NCBI RefSeq assembly: GCF_014202425.1
Contig: NZ_JACHGT010000009.1
Location: forward strand, 62,001 to 126,000
Source: Phytomonospora endophytica
GTDB lineage: Bacteria > Actinomycetota > Actinomycetes > Mycobacteriales > Micromonosporaceae
Direction: 5' to 3'
Length of the DNA stretch: 64,000 nucleotides
The notes below the pieces were generated by a model. That model was not told where the DNA came from, did no database searches, and saw only the letters and a program-made list of their open reading frames with translations. The position numbers were made by a program, and so were the translations under genes. Numbering within the stretch: the stretch's first letter is position 1; each line of letters starts with the position of its first letter. Of this stretch, positions 8,549 through 18,190 are shown piece after piece.

Positions 8549-9513
8549 GAGACCCCGGCCTTCTTCATGTCGCGCTTGAGGTCCTGCGGCAGGGAGAACA
8601 CCAGCTTCTCCTCGGCCGAGTCGATCTCGGTGACCTCGCCGTATCCGCGCTCGGCGAGGAAACGGAGCACTTCCTGCACGAGCTCGTCGGGCACGGAGGC
8701 ACCGGAGGTGACGCCGACCGTGTCGACGCCTTCGAGCCAGGACTCGTCGATCTCGTGCGCGAAGTCGACGAGGTACGACGCGTTCGCGCCGGCCCCGAGG
8801 GCGACCTCGACCAGCCGCACCGAGTTCGACGAGTTGCGCGAACCGACCACGATCACGAGCCCGCACTCCCCGGCCATCTCCTTGACGGCGAGCTGGCGGT
8901 TCTGGGTGGCGTAGCAGATGTCGTCGCTGGGCGGGGCCTGGAGCAGCGGGAGCTTGGCGCGGAGCCGCTCGACGGTCTCCATGGTCTCGTCGACCGAAAG
9001 GGTCGTCTGGGACAGCCACACGACCTTCTCGGGGTCGCGGACCTTGACGTTGGCGACGTCGTCGGGGCCGTCGACGAGCTGGATGTGCTCGGGGGCCTCG
9101 CCGGAGGTGCCGATGACCTCTTCGTGGCCCTCGTGTCCGATGAGGAGGATGTCGTAGTCCTCGGCGGCGTAGCGCCGGGCCTCGTTGTGGACCTTGGTGA
9201 CCAGGGGGCAGGTCGCGTCGATGGCGCGCAGTTCGCGGGCCTTGGCCTCGTCGTGGACGACGGGGGCGACGCCGTGCGCGGAGAAGATCACGGTGGCGCC
9301 GACCGGCACCTCCTCGTTCTCCTCGACGAAGATCGCGCCCTTCGCCTCAAGCGTCGAGACGACGTGCTTGTTGTGCACGATCTCCTTGCGCACGTAGATC
9401 GGCGGACCGTAGACCTCCAGGGCCTTCTCCACCGTCACGACGGCACGGTCTACGCCCGCGCAGTATCCGCGCGGTTTGGCCAGCAGGACGCGTTTGGTCG
9501 ACACGCCTGCCAT
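8545..9513 (-). CDS. ispH: 4-hydroxy-3-methylbut-2-enyl diphosphate reductase
   Basis: A 322-residue enzyme of the last step of the MEP isoprenoid pathway, reducing HMBPP to IPP and DMAPP with a [4Fe-4S] cluster. The three cluster cysteines are visible in [23 protein letters not shown] and [11 protein letters not shown], along with substrate residues in SAHGV, GHEGHEE and GSRNSSNS. The ATG at 9513 gives the standard N-terminus ([13 protein letters not shown]); upstream in-frame sequence is low-quality and rejected. It is divergent from a TIGR03086 gene and converges with the LuxR gene. Confidence 0.96.
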   Translation of the reverse strand: MAGVSTKRVLLAKPRGYCAGVDRAVVTVEKALEVYGPPIYVRKEIVHNKHVVSTLEAKGAIFVEENEEVPVGATVIFSAHGVAPVVHDEAKARELRAIDATCPLVTKVHNEARRYAAEDYDILLIGHEGHEEVIGTSGEAPEHIQLVDGPDDVANVKVRDPEKVVWLSQTTLSVDETMETVERLRAKLPLLQAPPSDDICYATQNRQLAVKEMAGECGLVIVVGSRNSSNSVRLVEVALGAGANASYLVDFAHEIDESWLEGVDTVGVTSGASVPDELVQEVLRFLAERGYGEVTEIDSAEEKLVFSLPQDLKRDMKKAGVS

Positions 9514-9622
9514 GGTACGCAGGCGCCCCCGGCGCGGGATCATGCACGTGCGGGCCCTCACAGGAGGCGGCTGTCGCCTTTGTTCAAGACCGGCGGGGGT
9601 CCGGCTCCATAGAGTCGGGGGC

Positions 9623-10210
9623 ATGAGCGATGACAAGAAGACCCATGAACTGCTGAAACTGGCCGCCGCGAGCGCTTCGCGAGTCGTCGCGGGCGCGGGC
9701 GAGATCGACTTCGGCCGTCCGACGCCGTCCCCCGGCTGGGATGTCCGCGAACTGGCGAACCACTTCATCGTGTGGAGCGCTTACGCGCTGGAGAGGCGCG
9801 GTCTCCGTCAGGAGTTGGGCGAGGACGTCACCGGCCGCGACTTCGTCGGCGAGGCGGACTGGCGCGCCGAGTACGAGACGACCATGGACCACGCCTTGGA
9901 GGTCTGGTCGGACCCGAAGACCTTCGAGGGCGAGATCGGGACGGGTCACAGCGCGATGGCGGCGGGCGACATCGCGACGATGCTGCTGCTGGAGACCGTG
10001 CTGCACTCCTGGGACTTCGCGAAGGCGACCGGTCAGGACTACGTCACCGATCCGGCCCTCGGCGAGGGCGTCCTGCCGCTCGTCGAGCAGTGGGCGGAGA
10101 TGTACCGCCAGTACGACGGTTTCGGCGAGCCCGTGGAGGTTCCGGCCGGGGCGAGCGCGATGGACCGGGCGCTGGCGTTGTCGGGTCGCGACCCGAACTG
10201 GACTCCGTGA
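9623..10210 (+). CDS. TIGR03086-family DinB-like metal-binding protein
   Basis: A 195-residue protein of the actinobacterial maleylpyruvate-isomerase/DinB-like four-helix bundle. Metal ligands are likely the His in LANHFIVW and the E--LHSW pair in [18 protein letters not shown]. Members are metal-dependent and many are thought to use mycothiol; this protein's reaction is unknown. TAGAGT (9610-9615) sits 7 nt before the ATG, so it is likely leaderless. A second member of the family lies at 11780. Confidence 0.83.
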   Translation: MSDDKKTHELLKLAAASASRVVAGAGEIDFGRPTPSPGWDVRELANHFIVWSAYALERRGLRQELGEDVTGRDFVGEADWRAEYETTMDHALEVWSDPKTFEGEIGTGHSAMAAGDIATMLLLETVLHSWDFAKATGQDYVTDPALGEGVLPLVEQWAEMYRQYDGFGEPVEVPAGASAMDRALALSGRDPNWTP

Positions 10211-10295
10211 CGCTCCGCCGTCCGGAATACACCGTTTTCGGCACCGGCGCGCTCCGTACCGTCGTTCCGTCACAGCCCTCCCGTACGCTGACCGG

Positions 10296-11534
10296 GTGAC
10301 CGAGACCCAGCAGAAACGGGAGGGCGCCGCGCCGGCTCCCAGCCCGGAGGCCCCGTGGCCCGTGCGGGTCGTGAGCCAGAAGATCGGCGAGTGGGTCGGC
10401 CGCCTCGGCTGGGTGTGGGCCGAGGGCGAGATCGCCCAGATCACCAAACGGCCCGGCAGTCCGCTGGTGTTCATCACCCTGCGGGACATGTCGGCCGACA
10501 TCAGCGTGACCGTGACCGTGCCCCGCCGCTTCGTGGAGGCCGCCGAGCCGCCCCTCGTGCAGGGCGGGCGGGTCGTCGTGCACGGCAAGCCCTCCTGGTA
10601 CCCGGGGCGTGGGACGCTCTCGCTGAGCGCCGACGACATCCGCGCGGTCGGGCTGGGCGAGCTCCTGGCCCGCCTCCAGGCGTTGAAGAAGATGCTCGCC
10701 GCCGAGGGGCTGTTCGACCCGGCCCGCAAGCGGCCGCTGCCGTTCCTGCCGCGCCGGATCGGGCTGATCACGGGCCGCGCGAGCGCCGCCGAGAAGGATG
10801 TTCTGGAGAACGCGAAGCTGCGTTTCCCGGCCGCCGACTTCCGCGTGATCAACGTGCCCGTGCAGGGTGCGTCGGCCGTCCCGGCGGTGCTGGACGCGCT
10901 GCGGGCGCTGGAGACGGACCCGGACGTCGAGGTGATCGTCCTGGCGCGTGGTGGTGGCAGTGTCGAGGATCTGCTGCCCTGGTCGGACGAGGCGCTGTGC
11001 CGCGCGGTGTTCGCGTGCCGCACGCCGATCGTCGCCGCCATCGGGCACGAGACGGACAATCCGCTGGTCGACTATGTCGCCGACGTGCGCGCCTCCACCC
11101 CGACCGACGCCGCCAAGCGCGTCGTCCCGGACTTCTCCGAGGAGTTGCGCGCCCTGGGCATGGCCCGCCGCCGCCTCGACCTGGCGATGAACGGTCTCCT
11201 CGACCGCGAGCAGCACCGCCTGGACGCCGTGCGTTCGCGGCCGGTGCTGGCGCAGCCGAAGACGATGATCGAGAACCGTCAGGTGGAGATCGGCGAGTTG
11301 CTGCGCAGGACGCGGCATTCGCTGTCGGGACGGCTGGCGTCGGCCGTCGACGGGCTCGGGCACGTGCGGGCCAGGTTGCGGGCGTTGTCGCCGCAGGCGA
11401 CGCTCGATCGCGGGTACGCGATCGTGCAGCGCGCCGACGGTTCGGTGCTGCGCGCCGCCGCCGAGGCGGAGAGTGGCGAGGTCCTGCGGGTCAGGCTCGC
11501 CGAAGGCGAGATCCACGCGAGTGTCAAGGAGTGA
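10296..11534 (+). CDS. xseA: Exodeoxyribonuclease VII large subunit
   Basis: A 412-residue catalytic subunit of exonuclease VII, which degrades single-stranded DNA from both ends. It has an N-terminal OB-fold (VWAEGEIAQITKRPGSPLVF), the core domain with RRIGLITGRASAAEKDVL, LARGGGSVEDLLPW and AIGHETDNPLVDYVADVRAS, then a long coiled coil and the C-terminal segment SPQATLDRGYAIVQ. The start is GTG 10296 with TACGCT about 7 nt upstream (likely leaderless). xseB follows after 8 bp, so both subunits are made from one operon. Confidence 0.96.
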   Translation: MTETQQKREGAAPAPSPEAPWPVRVVSQKIGEWVGRLGWVWAEGEIAQITKRPGSPLVFITLRDMSADISVTVTVPRRFVEAAEPPLVQGGRVVVHGKPSWYPGRGTLSLSADDIRAVGLGELLARLQALKKMLAAEGLFDPARKRPLPFLPRRIGLITGRASAAEKDVLENAKLRFPAADFRVINVPVQGASAVPAVLDALRALETDPDVEVIVLARGGGSVEDLLPWSDEALCRAVFACRTPIVAAIGHETDNPLVDYVADVRASTPTDAAKRVVPDFSEELRALGMARRRLDLAMNGLLDREQHRLDAVRSRPVLAQPKTMIENRQVEIGELLRRTRHSLSGRLASAVDGLGHVRARLRALSPQATLDRGYAIVQRADGSVLRAAAEAESGEVLRVRLAEGEIHASVKE

Positions 11535-11542
11535 GTGCAGGC

Positions 11543-11740
11543 ATGTCCGAGGAGAGCTTGAGCTACGAGCAGGCCCGCGCCGAACTGGTCGCCGTGGTGG
11601 AGAAGCTGGAGGCGGGCGGAGCGACGCTCGAAGAGTCGCTGGGGTTGTGGGAGCGCGGTGAGAAGCTCGCCGACACGTGCCAGGCGTGGCTGGACGGGGC
11701 CCGTGAGCGGCTGGAGAAGGCGCGCGCGGCGGAGGCCTGA
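11543..11740 (+). CDS. xseB: Exodeoxyribonuclease VII small subunit
   Basis: A 65-residue protein with the family motif SYEQARAELVAVVEKLEAGG followed by LEESLGLWERGEKLADTCQ and a C-terminal helix. The small subunit wraps the coiled coil of XseA and is required for full nuclease activity. It lies directly downstream of xseA, with a ribosome-binding site (AAGGAGTGAG) in the short gap. Confidence 0.95.
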   Translation: MSEESLSYEQARAELVAVVEKLEAGGATLEESLGLWERGEKLADTCQAWLDGARERLEKARAAEA

Positions 11741-11779
11741 GCGGGTGTGAATGTCGGTCCGTCGGGGCATGCTGCTCAC

Positions 11780-12361
11780 ATGGCGGATTTCGCGGACAGA
11801 TACGTGACCGAACCCGACCCGATGGCGGCCTACGAGCGCCTCGTCGACACCGTCGAGGCGCTGCTCGCCTCGGTGAGGCCGGAACAGATGGACGACCCGA
11901 CGCCGTGCGGCGACTGGGATGTGCGGCGAGTGATCGCGCACCTCGCGGACACCACGGACGTGTACGCCACGCTCGCCTCGACGGGCGAGATCCCCGAGGA
12001 CACCCCGACGTACGAAGACCCGATCGCGGCCTTCCCCATCCAGGCGGCCCGCGCCCGCGAGGCCTTCAACGCCCCGGGCTACCTCACCGAGGTGAGACCG
12101 ACCCCGATCGGCCCGCAGCCCGGCTCGGTGGCGGTGCAGCACGTGGTCAACGAGCTGCTGACGCACAGCTGGGATCTGGCGAAGGGCCTGGGCACGTCAA
12201 CGGACTTGGTGCCGGACATCGCGACGCGCTCCCTGGAGAGCTGGAAGGTGTTCTTCGCCGACTACCCACGCGAGGCGATGGGCTTCAACTTCGACGAGGA
12301 ACACGAGACGGCGGAGGGGATGACGGAGGCGGACCGAGTGGCGGCGTACTTGGGCCGGTGA
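11780..12361 (+). CDS. TIGR03086-family DinB-like metal-binding protein
   Basis: A 193-residue second member of the family seen at 9623, with the typical TPCGDWDVRRVIAHLADTTD motif and VVNELLTHSWDLAKGLGTST, which supply the His ligands. The reaction is unknown. I chose ATG 11780 because it places the conserved N-terminus correctly; a GTG at 11747 in the same frame is possible. It is the last gene before the 2-kb repeat tract. Confidence 0.83.
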   Translation: MADFADRYVTEPDPMAAYERLVDTVEALLASVRPEQMDDPTPCGDWDVRRVIAHLADTTDVYATLASTGEIPEDTPTYEDPIAAFPIQAARAREAFNAPGYLTEVRPTPIGPQPGSVAVQHVVNELLTHSWDLAKGLGTSTDLVPDIATRSLESWKVFFADYPREAMGFNFDEEHETAEGMTEADRVAAYLGR

Positions 12362-12450
12362 GGACGGGGCGGCGGGGCTGGCAAGGGCTGACGGCTGCGG
12401 GCTGATGACGGCGCCGAACACCGGGCAGCACTCAGCGGCGGAGGCTCGAA

Positions 12451-12516
12451 CGAAACGCGCACTCCCCCGCATGCCCCAAAGGGGCCCCAAAAATTACGAT
12501 ACGGGCAGGGTGCGAC
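12451..12516 (+). repeat. Dispersed 66-bp intergenic element, copy 1
   Basis: Order of blocks: CGAAACGCGCACTCCCCCGC, then GCCCCAAAGGGGCCCC, then AAAAATTACGATACGGGC and a final GTGCGAC. The same ordered blocks recur at 36332, 41242 (opposite strand) and 44424. The centre contains a GCCCC-AAA-GGGGC hairpin. All four copies are intergenic. Confidence 0.8.
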
Positions 12517-12911
12517 AAGACCGGCCGCCGGTGAAACATGCGCATGTCTCACCGAGGAGCGGCTAAGGCCTCACGGTTGACGGCGGGGCACGGCGGCGGG
12601 GGTGGCGGGGCACGGCGGCCGGGACGGCGGCCGGGACGGCGGGGGTCGCGGACCGCAAGCCGCTCGATCCTGACCCCGGCGCCGCCTCAACACGGCGCCC
12701 GACGGGCGGGCGGTATGCGGCGGGCGACGCGAGGGCTGGCGACGCGCCGTTCGCGGCCTTGCGGCAGGGCAGCGCCCTTCGCGGCCACGTAGCGGGCAGC
12801 TCGTGGTCTCGCGGCATGCGGTTCGTGGTCTCGAGGCGGGGCGATGTGCGGGCGGGCTGGCGACGCCAGTTCGCGGCCTTGCGGCAGGGCAGCGCCCTTC
12901 GCAGCCTTGCC

Positions 12912-13433
12912 GCGGGCAGATCGTGGTCTTGCGGCAGGGCGGTGGCCACGCGGCTGGCAGCAGGGCAGCGCCGTTTGCGGCGGGCGGCGGGCAACGCGCG
13001 GCCGGGCGATGCGCAGTTCGCGACCTTGCGGCAGGGCAGCGCGGTTCGCGGTCTCGCGGCAGAACCGCGCGGTCCGCGAGCTCGCGGCGGATCGTGGTCT
13101 CACGGCAGGCGGCAGGCGGCAGGCGGTTCACGGTCTCGCGGCGGGCAGATCGTGGTCTTGCGGCAGGGCGGTGGCCACGCGGCTGGCAGCAGGGCAGCGC
13201 CGTTTGCGGCGGGCGGCGGGCAACGCGCGGCCGGGCGATGCGCAGTTCGCGACCTTGCGGCAGGGCAGCGCGGTTCGCGGTCTCGCGGCAGAACCGCGCG
13301 GTCCGCGAGCTCGCGGCGGATCGTGGTCTCACGGCAGGCGGCAGGCGGCAGGCGGTTCACGGTCTCGCGGCGGGCAGATCGTGGTCTTGCGGCAGGGCGG
13401 TGGCCACGCGGCTGGCAGCAGGGCAGCGCCGTT
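12912..13433. repeat. 229-bp tandem repeat (2 full copies plus a partial third)
   Basis: Unit 1 is 12912-13140 and unit 2 is 13141-13369; by eye they are identical base for base. A third copy starts at 13370 and matches for about 60 bp before diverging near 13433. Smaller motifs (TTGCGGCAGGGC, GGTCTCGCGGC) recur inside and around the units. Identity between units implies recent duplication, gene conversion, or an assembly effect. Confidence 0.92.
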
Positions 13434-13437
13434 CGCG

Positions 13438-13479
13438 GCGGGCAGCGGGCAGCGGGCAGCGGGCAGCGGGCAGCGGGCA
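13438..13479. repeat. GCGGGCA heptamer tandem repeat (6 units)
   Basis: Six perfect tandem copies of GCGGGCA at the end of the partial third 229-bp unit. This is likely a slippage-prone microsatellite. Confidence 0.92.
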
Positions 13480-14311
13480 GATCATGGTCTTTCGGCATGC
13501 GGTTCGCGGTCTCGCGGCAAAGCGGCGGCCACGAGGCGGGCAGCGTGCGGGCTGGCGGTGTGCGGGCTGGCAACGCGCAGTCCGCGGTCTTGCGGCAGGG
13601 CAGCACCGTTCGCGGCCACGCAGCGGGCGCGGGCGCAGCGGGCAGATCGTGGTCTCGCGGCGGGCGGCTTGCAGTTCCCGGCCTCGCGGCAAAGCAGCGG
13701 GTTCGCAGTCTCGCGGCGGGCGGCCGGCACGGCGGGGCACTGCGGCAGGCGGAGGACGGCAGACGGCAGCCGCCCCGTAAAACCAGCCAACTGACGGCCG
13801 CAACTCCACCACCACCGCAACCCCCCACGGGTGAACTCTGCCGCGTAAGGCGTGGTGGTCGACGCAGCCGTCCCTCAACCCCCACCCACCAAACACTCGC
13901 CCCAGGCCAGCCCCACCCGGTAAAGGCGGCGGAGCCGACCACCACGCCCAGCGGCAAGCGGGCCGAAGGCCCGGAGGCGAAGCCGCCCAGCGGCTGAGCC
14001 GCATCGCGAGCGCAGCGAGCCAACCAACACAGCACAGCGCGGGGTGGCACGCTCGCCCGTGTCCACCCCGCACCGCTCATGTCACGCCTCAGCCCAAAGA
14101 CGCGACTTGCTTTCGGGGGCGGCGAGTCGACGTGTTCTTTGCGTTGCTTGCGTCGTCTCGTCTGTTTCCATTTCACCATCGGTTCGGTAGGGATTCCAGT
14201 CCCGTGGGTGTCGGGGTCCTTTGTGGATGTGGAACTTTTGCCCGCACCGAGTCTTTACGTATCGGTGTCGCGACTTTTCGTGTTGACGTCACGCTGTGTC
14301 CGGCGTGTGAG

Positions 14312-14349
14312 GGGCCGCCGCGGCAGCTCCTGGCCGCGGCGGCCCTTTT
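14312..14349. terminator. Strong hairpin downstream of the GH101 gene
   Basis: A perfect 13-bp stem, GGGCCGCCGCGGC (14312-14324) with GCCGCGGCGGCCC (14333-14345), has an 8-nt loop and TTTT on its plus-strand 3' side. It lies 20 bp beyond the GH101 stop codon. The T-run favours terminating plus-strand transcripts leaving the repeat tract, but the stem could end transcription from both sides. Confidence 0.7.
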
Positions 14350-14368
14350 CTCACAAGGGAGGGAAAGG

Positions 14369-17300
14369 TCAGTCGCAGGTGAATGTGGCGTCGGCCCAGT
14401 CGGCGTGGTCGTTGCCGTTGCCGTCGCCGGAGTCGGTGACGACGAGCCGGATGTACTGGGCTCCGCTGACGTCGGCGGTGAGTGCCACGGTGGGGGTGTC
14501 GGCGCGCATGACGCCGGTTTCGGCGACGGCCGTGTCGTCGGCGTATACCTGGAAGACGACGCTGCCGCGGGTGGGTTGGGCGTCGTCGACGCCGACGTGG
14601 GCGGTGAAGGTGGTGCAGTCGCCGCCGAGGTAGTACACGATTTCGGCGGGGGCGTGGGTGCCGAGGCCTTTGGCGTAGGTGACGCCGTTGAGGGTGAGTG
14701 GTGTCCCGTCGCCGGTGCCTTGGCCGCCGTTGGACAGGTCGCGTTCGACGGGGCCCCAGCCGCTTTCGGCGGAGATCCATGGGTGGTCGGAGGCGTGGAC
14801 GGTGCCGGTCGGGGGTGGTGGAAGTGTTCGTACGACGGCGTTTCCGGTCACGGTCTCGCGTTTCCCGTCGTACCGGTAGGTGGTGGTGGCGGTGAGCGCG
14901 TGGTCGACGTCGTCCACATCGGACGGTGGGGTGACCTGCCAGGTGACGGTCGCCGGCCGGCCGGTGCGGAGCCGTGCGACGGTGGCGTCGCCGGTGGTCG
15001 CGGTCCAGCCTTCGGGGACGGCGAGCGCCGTGGTGACGTCGGCGACGGTTCCGGCTTCGCCGTTGACGAAGGTCGTCGTAACCTCGTTGGCTTTGCCGGG
15101 CACGAGTTTCGCGGCATCGGTCGATACCGTGACGGCTCCGCAGTTGCCTTCGGGCGTGGCTTTGCCGAGGTCTTCGACCTTGAAGTCGTCGAGGGTGAAC
15201 TCGACCTGGTCGCCGTTGGGCGGCAGGCGCCGCAGCCCGACCCAGTAGTCGCCGCAGTCGCCGGCGGTGAATTCCTGGACGTGCTCGGTGGGTGTCGTCG
15301 CCTGTTCGAAGGGCGTGACCGCGAGGTCGCGGCTGCCGCCGGGTCCGTCGACGCCGAGCGTCCAGCCGTAGGCGCCGGCCAGTTCGTTCTCGTAGTCGAA
15401 GCTGACCCGGTAGCGGTGGCCGGGCGTGAACTTCACCGTGGCCGGGGTTGTCCGGTAGGCGAGCTTGTGGCCGTACTCGAAGGATTTCATCGACCAGTTC
15501 CCGGCGATGACGTCGTCGATGACCTTGCCGTTCCATCCGGCCTGCGTGTAGGGCGCGTGGATCTCCGCGAGGTGCGAGTTCGCGTCGCCGGAGTCGCCTT
15601 CACCGCCTCGGTAGAACGGTCCCCAGCCTTGGTCGACGTTCTCAAAGTCCCAGTAGGTGAGGGATCCGGGTGCGGCCGGGCGGACGGCCGGGACGAGCCG
15701 CACGTCGTCGAACATGACGCGGGCCGAGCCGGAGCCCGCCGACAGTGACAGCTTCACCTTCCCGCCGCCGGGCGGGACGTCGAAGAACACGCGGACCCGC
15801 TGGGCGTTGGTCTCGTGTTTCTCGTCGGAGTTGTTGTTGTTCCGCAGGGTGGAGCGTTCGATGGTGGTCTTGACGGTGCGGCCGTTCACGGTCGCCGAGA
15901 TGCTCGCCGGGCGCGACTTCCCGGGTTCCACCTCGATGTTGGCCGAGGCGACGTAGGTGCCCGCTTCGAGTCCGTCGACGCGTTGCGAGATCGCGGTGCC
16001 GCCGTTGCCGGCGATGGCCTCGTACTGGCCGCGCTCGTTGCGCGCGACCTTCGCCGCGCCGTCGACCGTCCATGATGGACCGAATCGGCCGGCGTTGAAG
16101 CCGGGGTCGGCGACGGGCGTGCCTTCGCCGTAGGTGACCTTCGTCGACGCGACCGGGTCCGCGTAGAGGATGTAGGGCGTCTTCGCCGACGCGTCGATCG
16201 TTACCCTCCCGTCCACAATGGGCAGTGTCGCGACCTTCTTTCGGCCGGTGTCGGTGAGCTTGTACAGGGTCGCGTCACCGGTCACGGTCTCCGGGACGGC
16301 GAAGGTGCTGCGCCCGCCGTCGGCGTTGTAGTGGTAGAACTTCTGCCCCTCGTCGCCGTCCGGCCAGGGCAGCAGATAGGCGTCCCCGGCGGCGATCTCG
16401 CCGTAGGGGGCGAGGATCCGGCGCGTGCCGTCGGCGTCGGTGACGCGCCCGCCGTCGGCGAAGGTGATCTCGTCGGTGCTCCACGACGTGATCGCCGAAC
16501 GCTGGAGGTACTTCGTCGGGAGGTTGTAGGTGAAGACGTTGGACAGGAACTTGTCGAACTCGACCTCACCGGTCCAGCCTTCGAAGTCGCTCATCCGCGA
16601 GCCGCCGAGCAGGTCGTTCTCGATGTAGACGTCCTTGGTGTGGTTGCCCACGAAGCGCAGGATCCTGGAGTTGATGCCGCGCGAGGTGTCCGGACCGTAG
16701 TCGGGGTCGTTGGCCCAGTGCGACCAGATCTGGTTACTGGGCAGGCGATGCGACCACTCGCTGGCGACGGCGACCCCGGCCTCGTTGAGGCGGCGGGACA
16801 GGCTGTCGGCGAGCCAGCCCTGGCTGTAGTACACGTCGATGTACACAAAGGACAGATTGTTGTTCGTCTCGGCGAAGAGCTGATCGAAGCGGCTCATGAT
16901 GTTGCCGCTGGTCAGGTCGTAGCGCTGGTCCATGTAGTAGGACTGGTCCATCCAGGCCCAGCCTTTGGCGCTTTCGTCGATGAGCTCGCTGGAGAAGGCC
17001 TTGGCCTCCGGGTAGGACTCGGTGGCGTTGACGTGGACGCCGAACTCGGCGTTGTACTCGCGTCCGGCTTCGAGGAGGGCGTTGAGCTCGTCGAGGCCGC
17101 CGGCGCGGGTGTTGTAGTTGCCGCCGTAGTCGGGGTGGGCGGCGTCGTGGCCTTCGGAGCCGTATCCCTTGAGCAGCACGAACTGGCCGAGGCCGTCGGT
17201 GGCCAGGTTGATGCGTTTCGTGTCGTCGAGGGTCTTGCCGAAGGGATGCGTGGCCAGGGACGCGATGTTGAAGGGGATGCGCGGGACGACGCGGTAGGGC

Positions 17301-18190
17301 GTGTTCTCGGCGCCCACAATGGACGGTTGGAGCGGTCGCAGGGCGATCGCGGCGTCCTGCCAGTCGGCGGTGCCGTCGTCGTTGGCGTCGCCGGTGAGCG
17401 CGATGCGCACCTGGGGCAGGGGTTCGGTGTCCCCCGCGGCGGATCCGGAGCCGCGGTAGGTCCACTCGCCGCTCCACAGGCCGACTTCGCGGTAGCCGTC
17501 GGCGGTCCGGGCCTGGCGCAGGACGCGGCCGTTGGCGGCGGAGTTGGCGCCGGCCGGCTTGTCGTAGACGGAGTTCGTCTCGATGGCCACGGCGGCGCCG
17601 TTGGCGGCCGAGAGGACGTAGTTGGCGCCGATCGGCGCCGGGTCGGCCGGTGTGGTGTCGGTGACCTGGTAGATCGTGTCGCCGACCTTGCTCTTGTCGA
17701 TGTCGAGCCGGGCGGCGGCGACCTGGTTGCCGGAGTCGGTGCTGCGCACGGAGACCAGGTCGTGGTTCGGGATGGCGAGGGTGTTGACGCGGAAGCCGTC
17801 GTTGTCCTCAATGGAGGTGACCTCGAAGGTCACGGTGGACTCGGCGACGGAGATCCGCGCGCCGAGCCGGACTCCCCCGGCCTCGGGGAAGTCGAGGGTG
17901 TAGGCGGCCGCGTCGCCGATGTCGCTGGTGACGTGCGGCTTGAACGCCGTCCCGTTGAGCACGACCGTGTCGAGCGCGCCGGTGCGGCCGTGGACGACCG
18001 CGCCGGTGGCGGTGTGCGTGTACGAGACGATCCGCGGGAAGTCGCGGGCGACCTCGACACTCACCGCGCCCGACCCGATCACCGCCGTCTCGCCCGCCGC
18101 CGCGGGCAGGGTCGGCAGGACGCCGATCGCGGCCCCGGCCGTTAAAGCCGTGGCCAACCCCAGCGCCCAGCTGCCTCGCTGTCGCCTCAT
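14369..18190 (-). CDS. Secreted endo-alpha-N-acetylgalactosaminidase (GH101)
   Basis: A 1273-residue secreted glycosidase that releases the core-1 disaccharide from mucin-type O-glycans. GGAGGA precedes the ATG at 18190, and residues 1-34 are a signal peptide (RRQRGSW, a hydrophobic core, PAAAG). An N-terminal beta-sandwich is followed by the GH101 barrel. Candidate catalytic residues are Asp452 in FVYIDVYYS and Glu478 in VASEWSH, by position in the family. After the barrel come galactose-binding-like beta-sandwich modules, a NEW3-type domain (WTATTGDATVARL) and a C-terminal NPCBM domain (GVTYAKGLGTHAPAEIVYYL). It stands alone between two repeat tracts. The presence of a mucinase suggests access to animal glycoproteins, or transfer of the gene. 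Confidence 0.9.
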   Translation of the reverse strand: MRRQRGSWALGLATALTAGAAIGVLPTLPAAAGETAVIGSGAVSVEVARDFPRIVSYTHTATGAVVHGRTGALDTVVLNGTAFKPHVTSDIGDAAAYTLDFPEAGGVRLGARISVAESTVTFEVTSIEDNDGFRVNTLAIPNHDLVSVRSTDSGNQVAAARLDIDKSKVGDTIYQVTDTTPADPAPIGANYVLSAANGAAVAIETNSVYDKPAGANSAANGRVLRQARTADGYREVGLWSGEWTYRGSGSAAGDTEPLPQVRIALTGDANDDGTADWQDAAIALRPLQPSIVGAENTPYRVVPRIPFNIASLATHPFGKTLDDTKRINLATDGLGQFVLLKGYGSEGHDAAHPDYGGNYNTRAGGLDELNALLEAGREYNAEFGVHVNATESYPEAKAFSSELIDESAKGWAWMDQSYYMDQRYDLTSGNIMSRFDQLFAETNNNLSFVYIDVYYSQGWLADSLSRRLNEAGVAVASEWSHRLPSNQIWSHWANDPDYGPDTSRGINSRILRFVGNHTKDVYIENDLLGGSRMSDFEGWTGEVEFDKFLSNVFTYNLPTKYLQRSAITSWSTDEITFADGGRVTDADGTRRILAPYGEIAAGDAYLLPWPDGDEGQKFYHYNADGGRSTFAVPETVTGDATLYKLTDTGRKKVATLPIVDGRVTIDASAKTPYILYADPVASTKVTYGEGTPVADPGFNAGRFGPSWTVDGAAKVARNERGQYEAIAGNGGTAISQRVDGLEAGTYVASANIEVEPGKSRPASISATVNGRTVKTTIERSTLRNNNNSDEKHETNAQRVRVFFDVPPGGGKVKLSLSAGSGSARVMFDDVRLVPAVRPAAPGSLTYWDFENVDQGWGPFYRGGEGDSGDANSHLAEIHAPYTQAGWNGKVIDDVIAGNWSMKSFEYGHKLAYRTTPATVKFTPGHRYRVSFDYENELAGAYGWTLGVDGPGGSRDLAVTPFEQATTPTEHVQEFTAGDCGDYWVGLRRLPPNGDQVEFTLDDFKVEDLGKATPEGNCGAVTVSTDAAKLVPGKANEVTTTFVNGEAGTVADVTTALAVPEGWTATTGDATVARLRTGRPATVTWQVTPPSDVDDVDHALTATTTYRYDGKRETVTGNAVVRTLPPPPTGTVHASDHPWISAESGWGPVERDLSNGGQGTGDGTPLTLNGVTYAKGLGTHAPAEIVYYLGGDCTTFTAHVGVDDAQPTRGSVVFQVYADDTAVAETGVMRADTPTVALTADVSGAQYIRLVVTDSGDGNGNDHADWADATFTCD

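Larger units (their letters stand above)
12517..14311. other. Long non-coding GC-rich tract with tandem repeats
   Basis: About 1.8 kb between a TIGR03086 gene and the GH101 gene without a credible gene. Long open frames exist on both strands, but they translate to Arg/Ala/Gly/Ser-biased repeats, are present in several frames at once, and the main repeat unit (229 bp) is not a multiple of three. From about 14100 to 14300 the base composition becomes distinctly less GC-rich and non-repetitive; this part may hold an untranslated region or a small RNA, but I see no defined element apart from the terminal hairpin. Confidence 0.7.

Noticed and set aside
12451-12516. Interpreting the dispersed element as an intrinsic terminator.
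   Set aside because: The GCCCC-AAA-GGGGC hairpin has no T-run on either strand, and sequence is conserved well outside the stem.
12912-13479. CRISPR-like spacing of repeats.
   Set aside because: Units are contiguous, much longer (229 bp) or much shorter (7 bp) than CRISPR repeats, with no unique spacers and no cas genes.
12540-13997. Several long open frames (up to about 400 codons) on both strands across the repeat tract.
   Set aside because: They exist in multiple registers at once, consist of Arg/Ala/Gly/Ser-biased repeats, have no ribosome-binding sites or known domains, and the 229-bp unit breaks frame.
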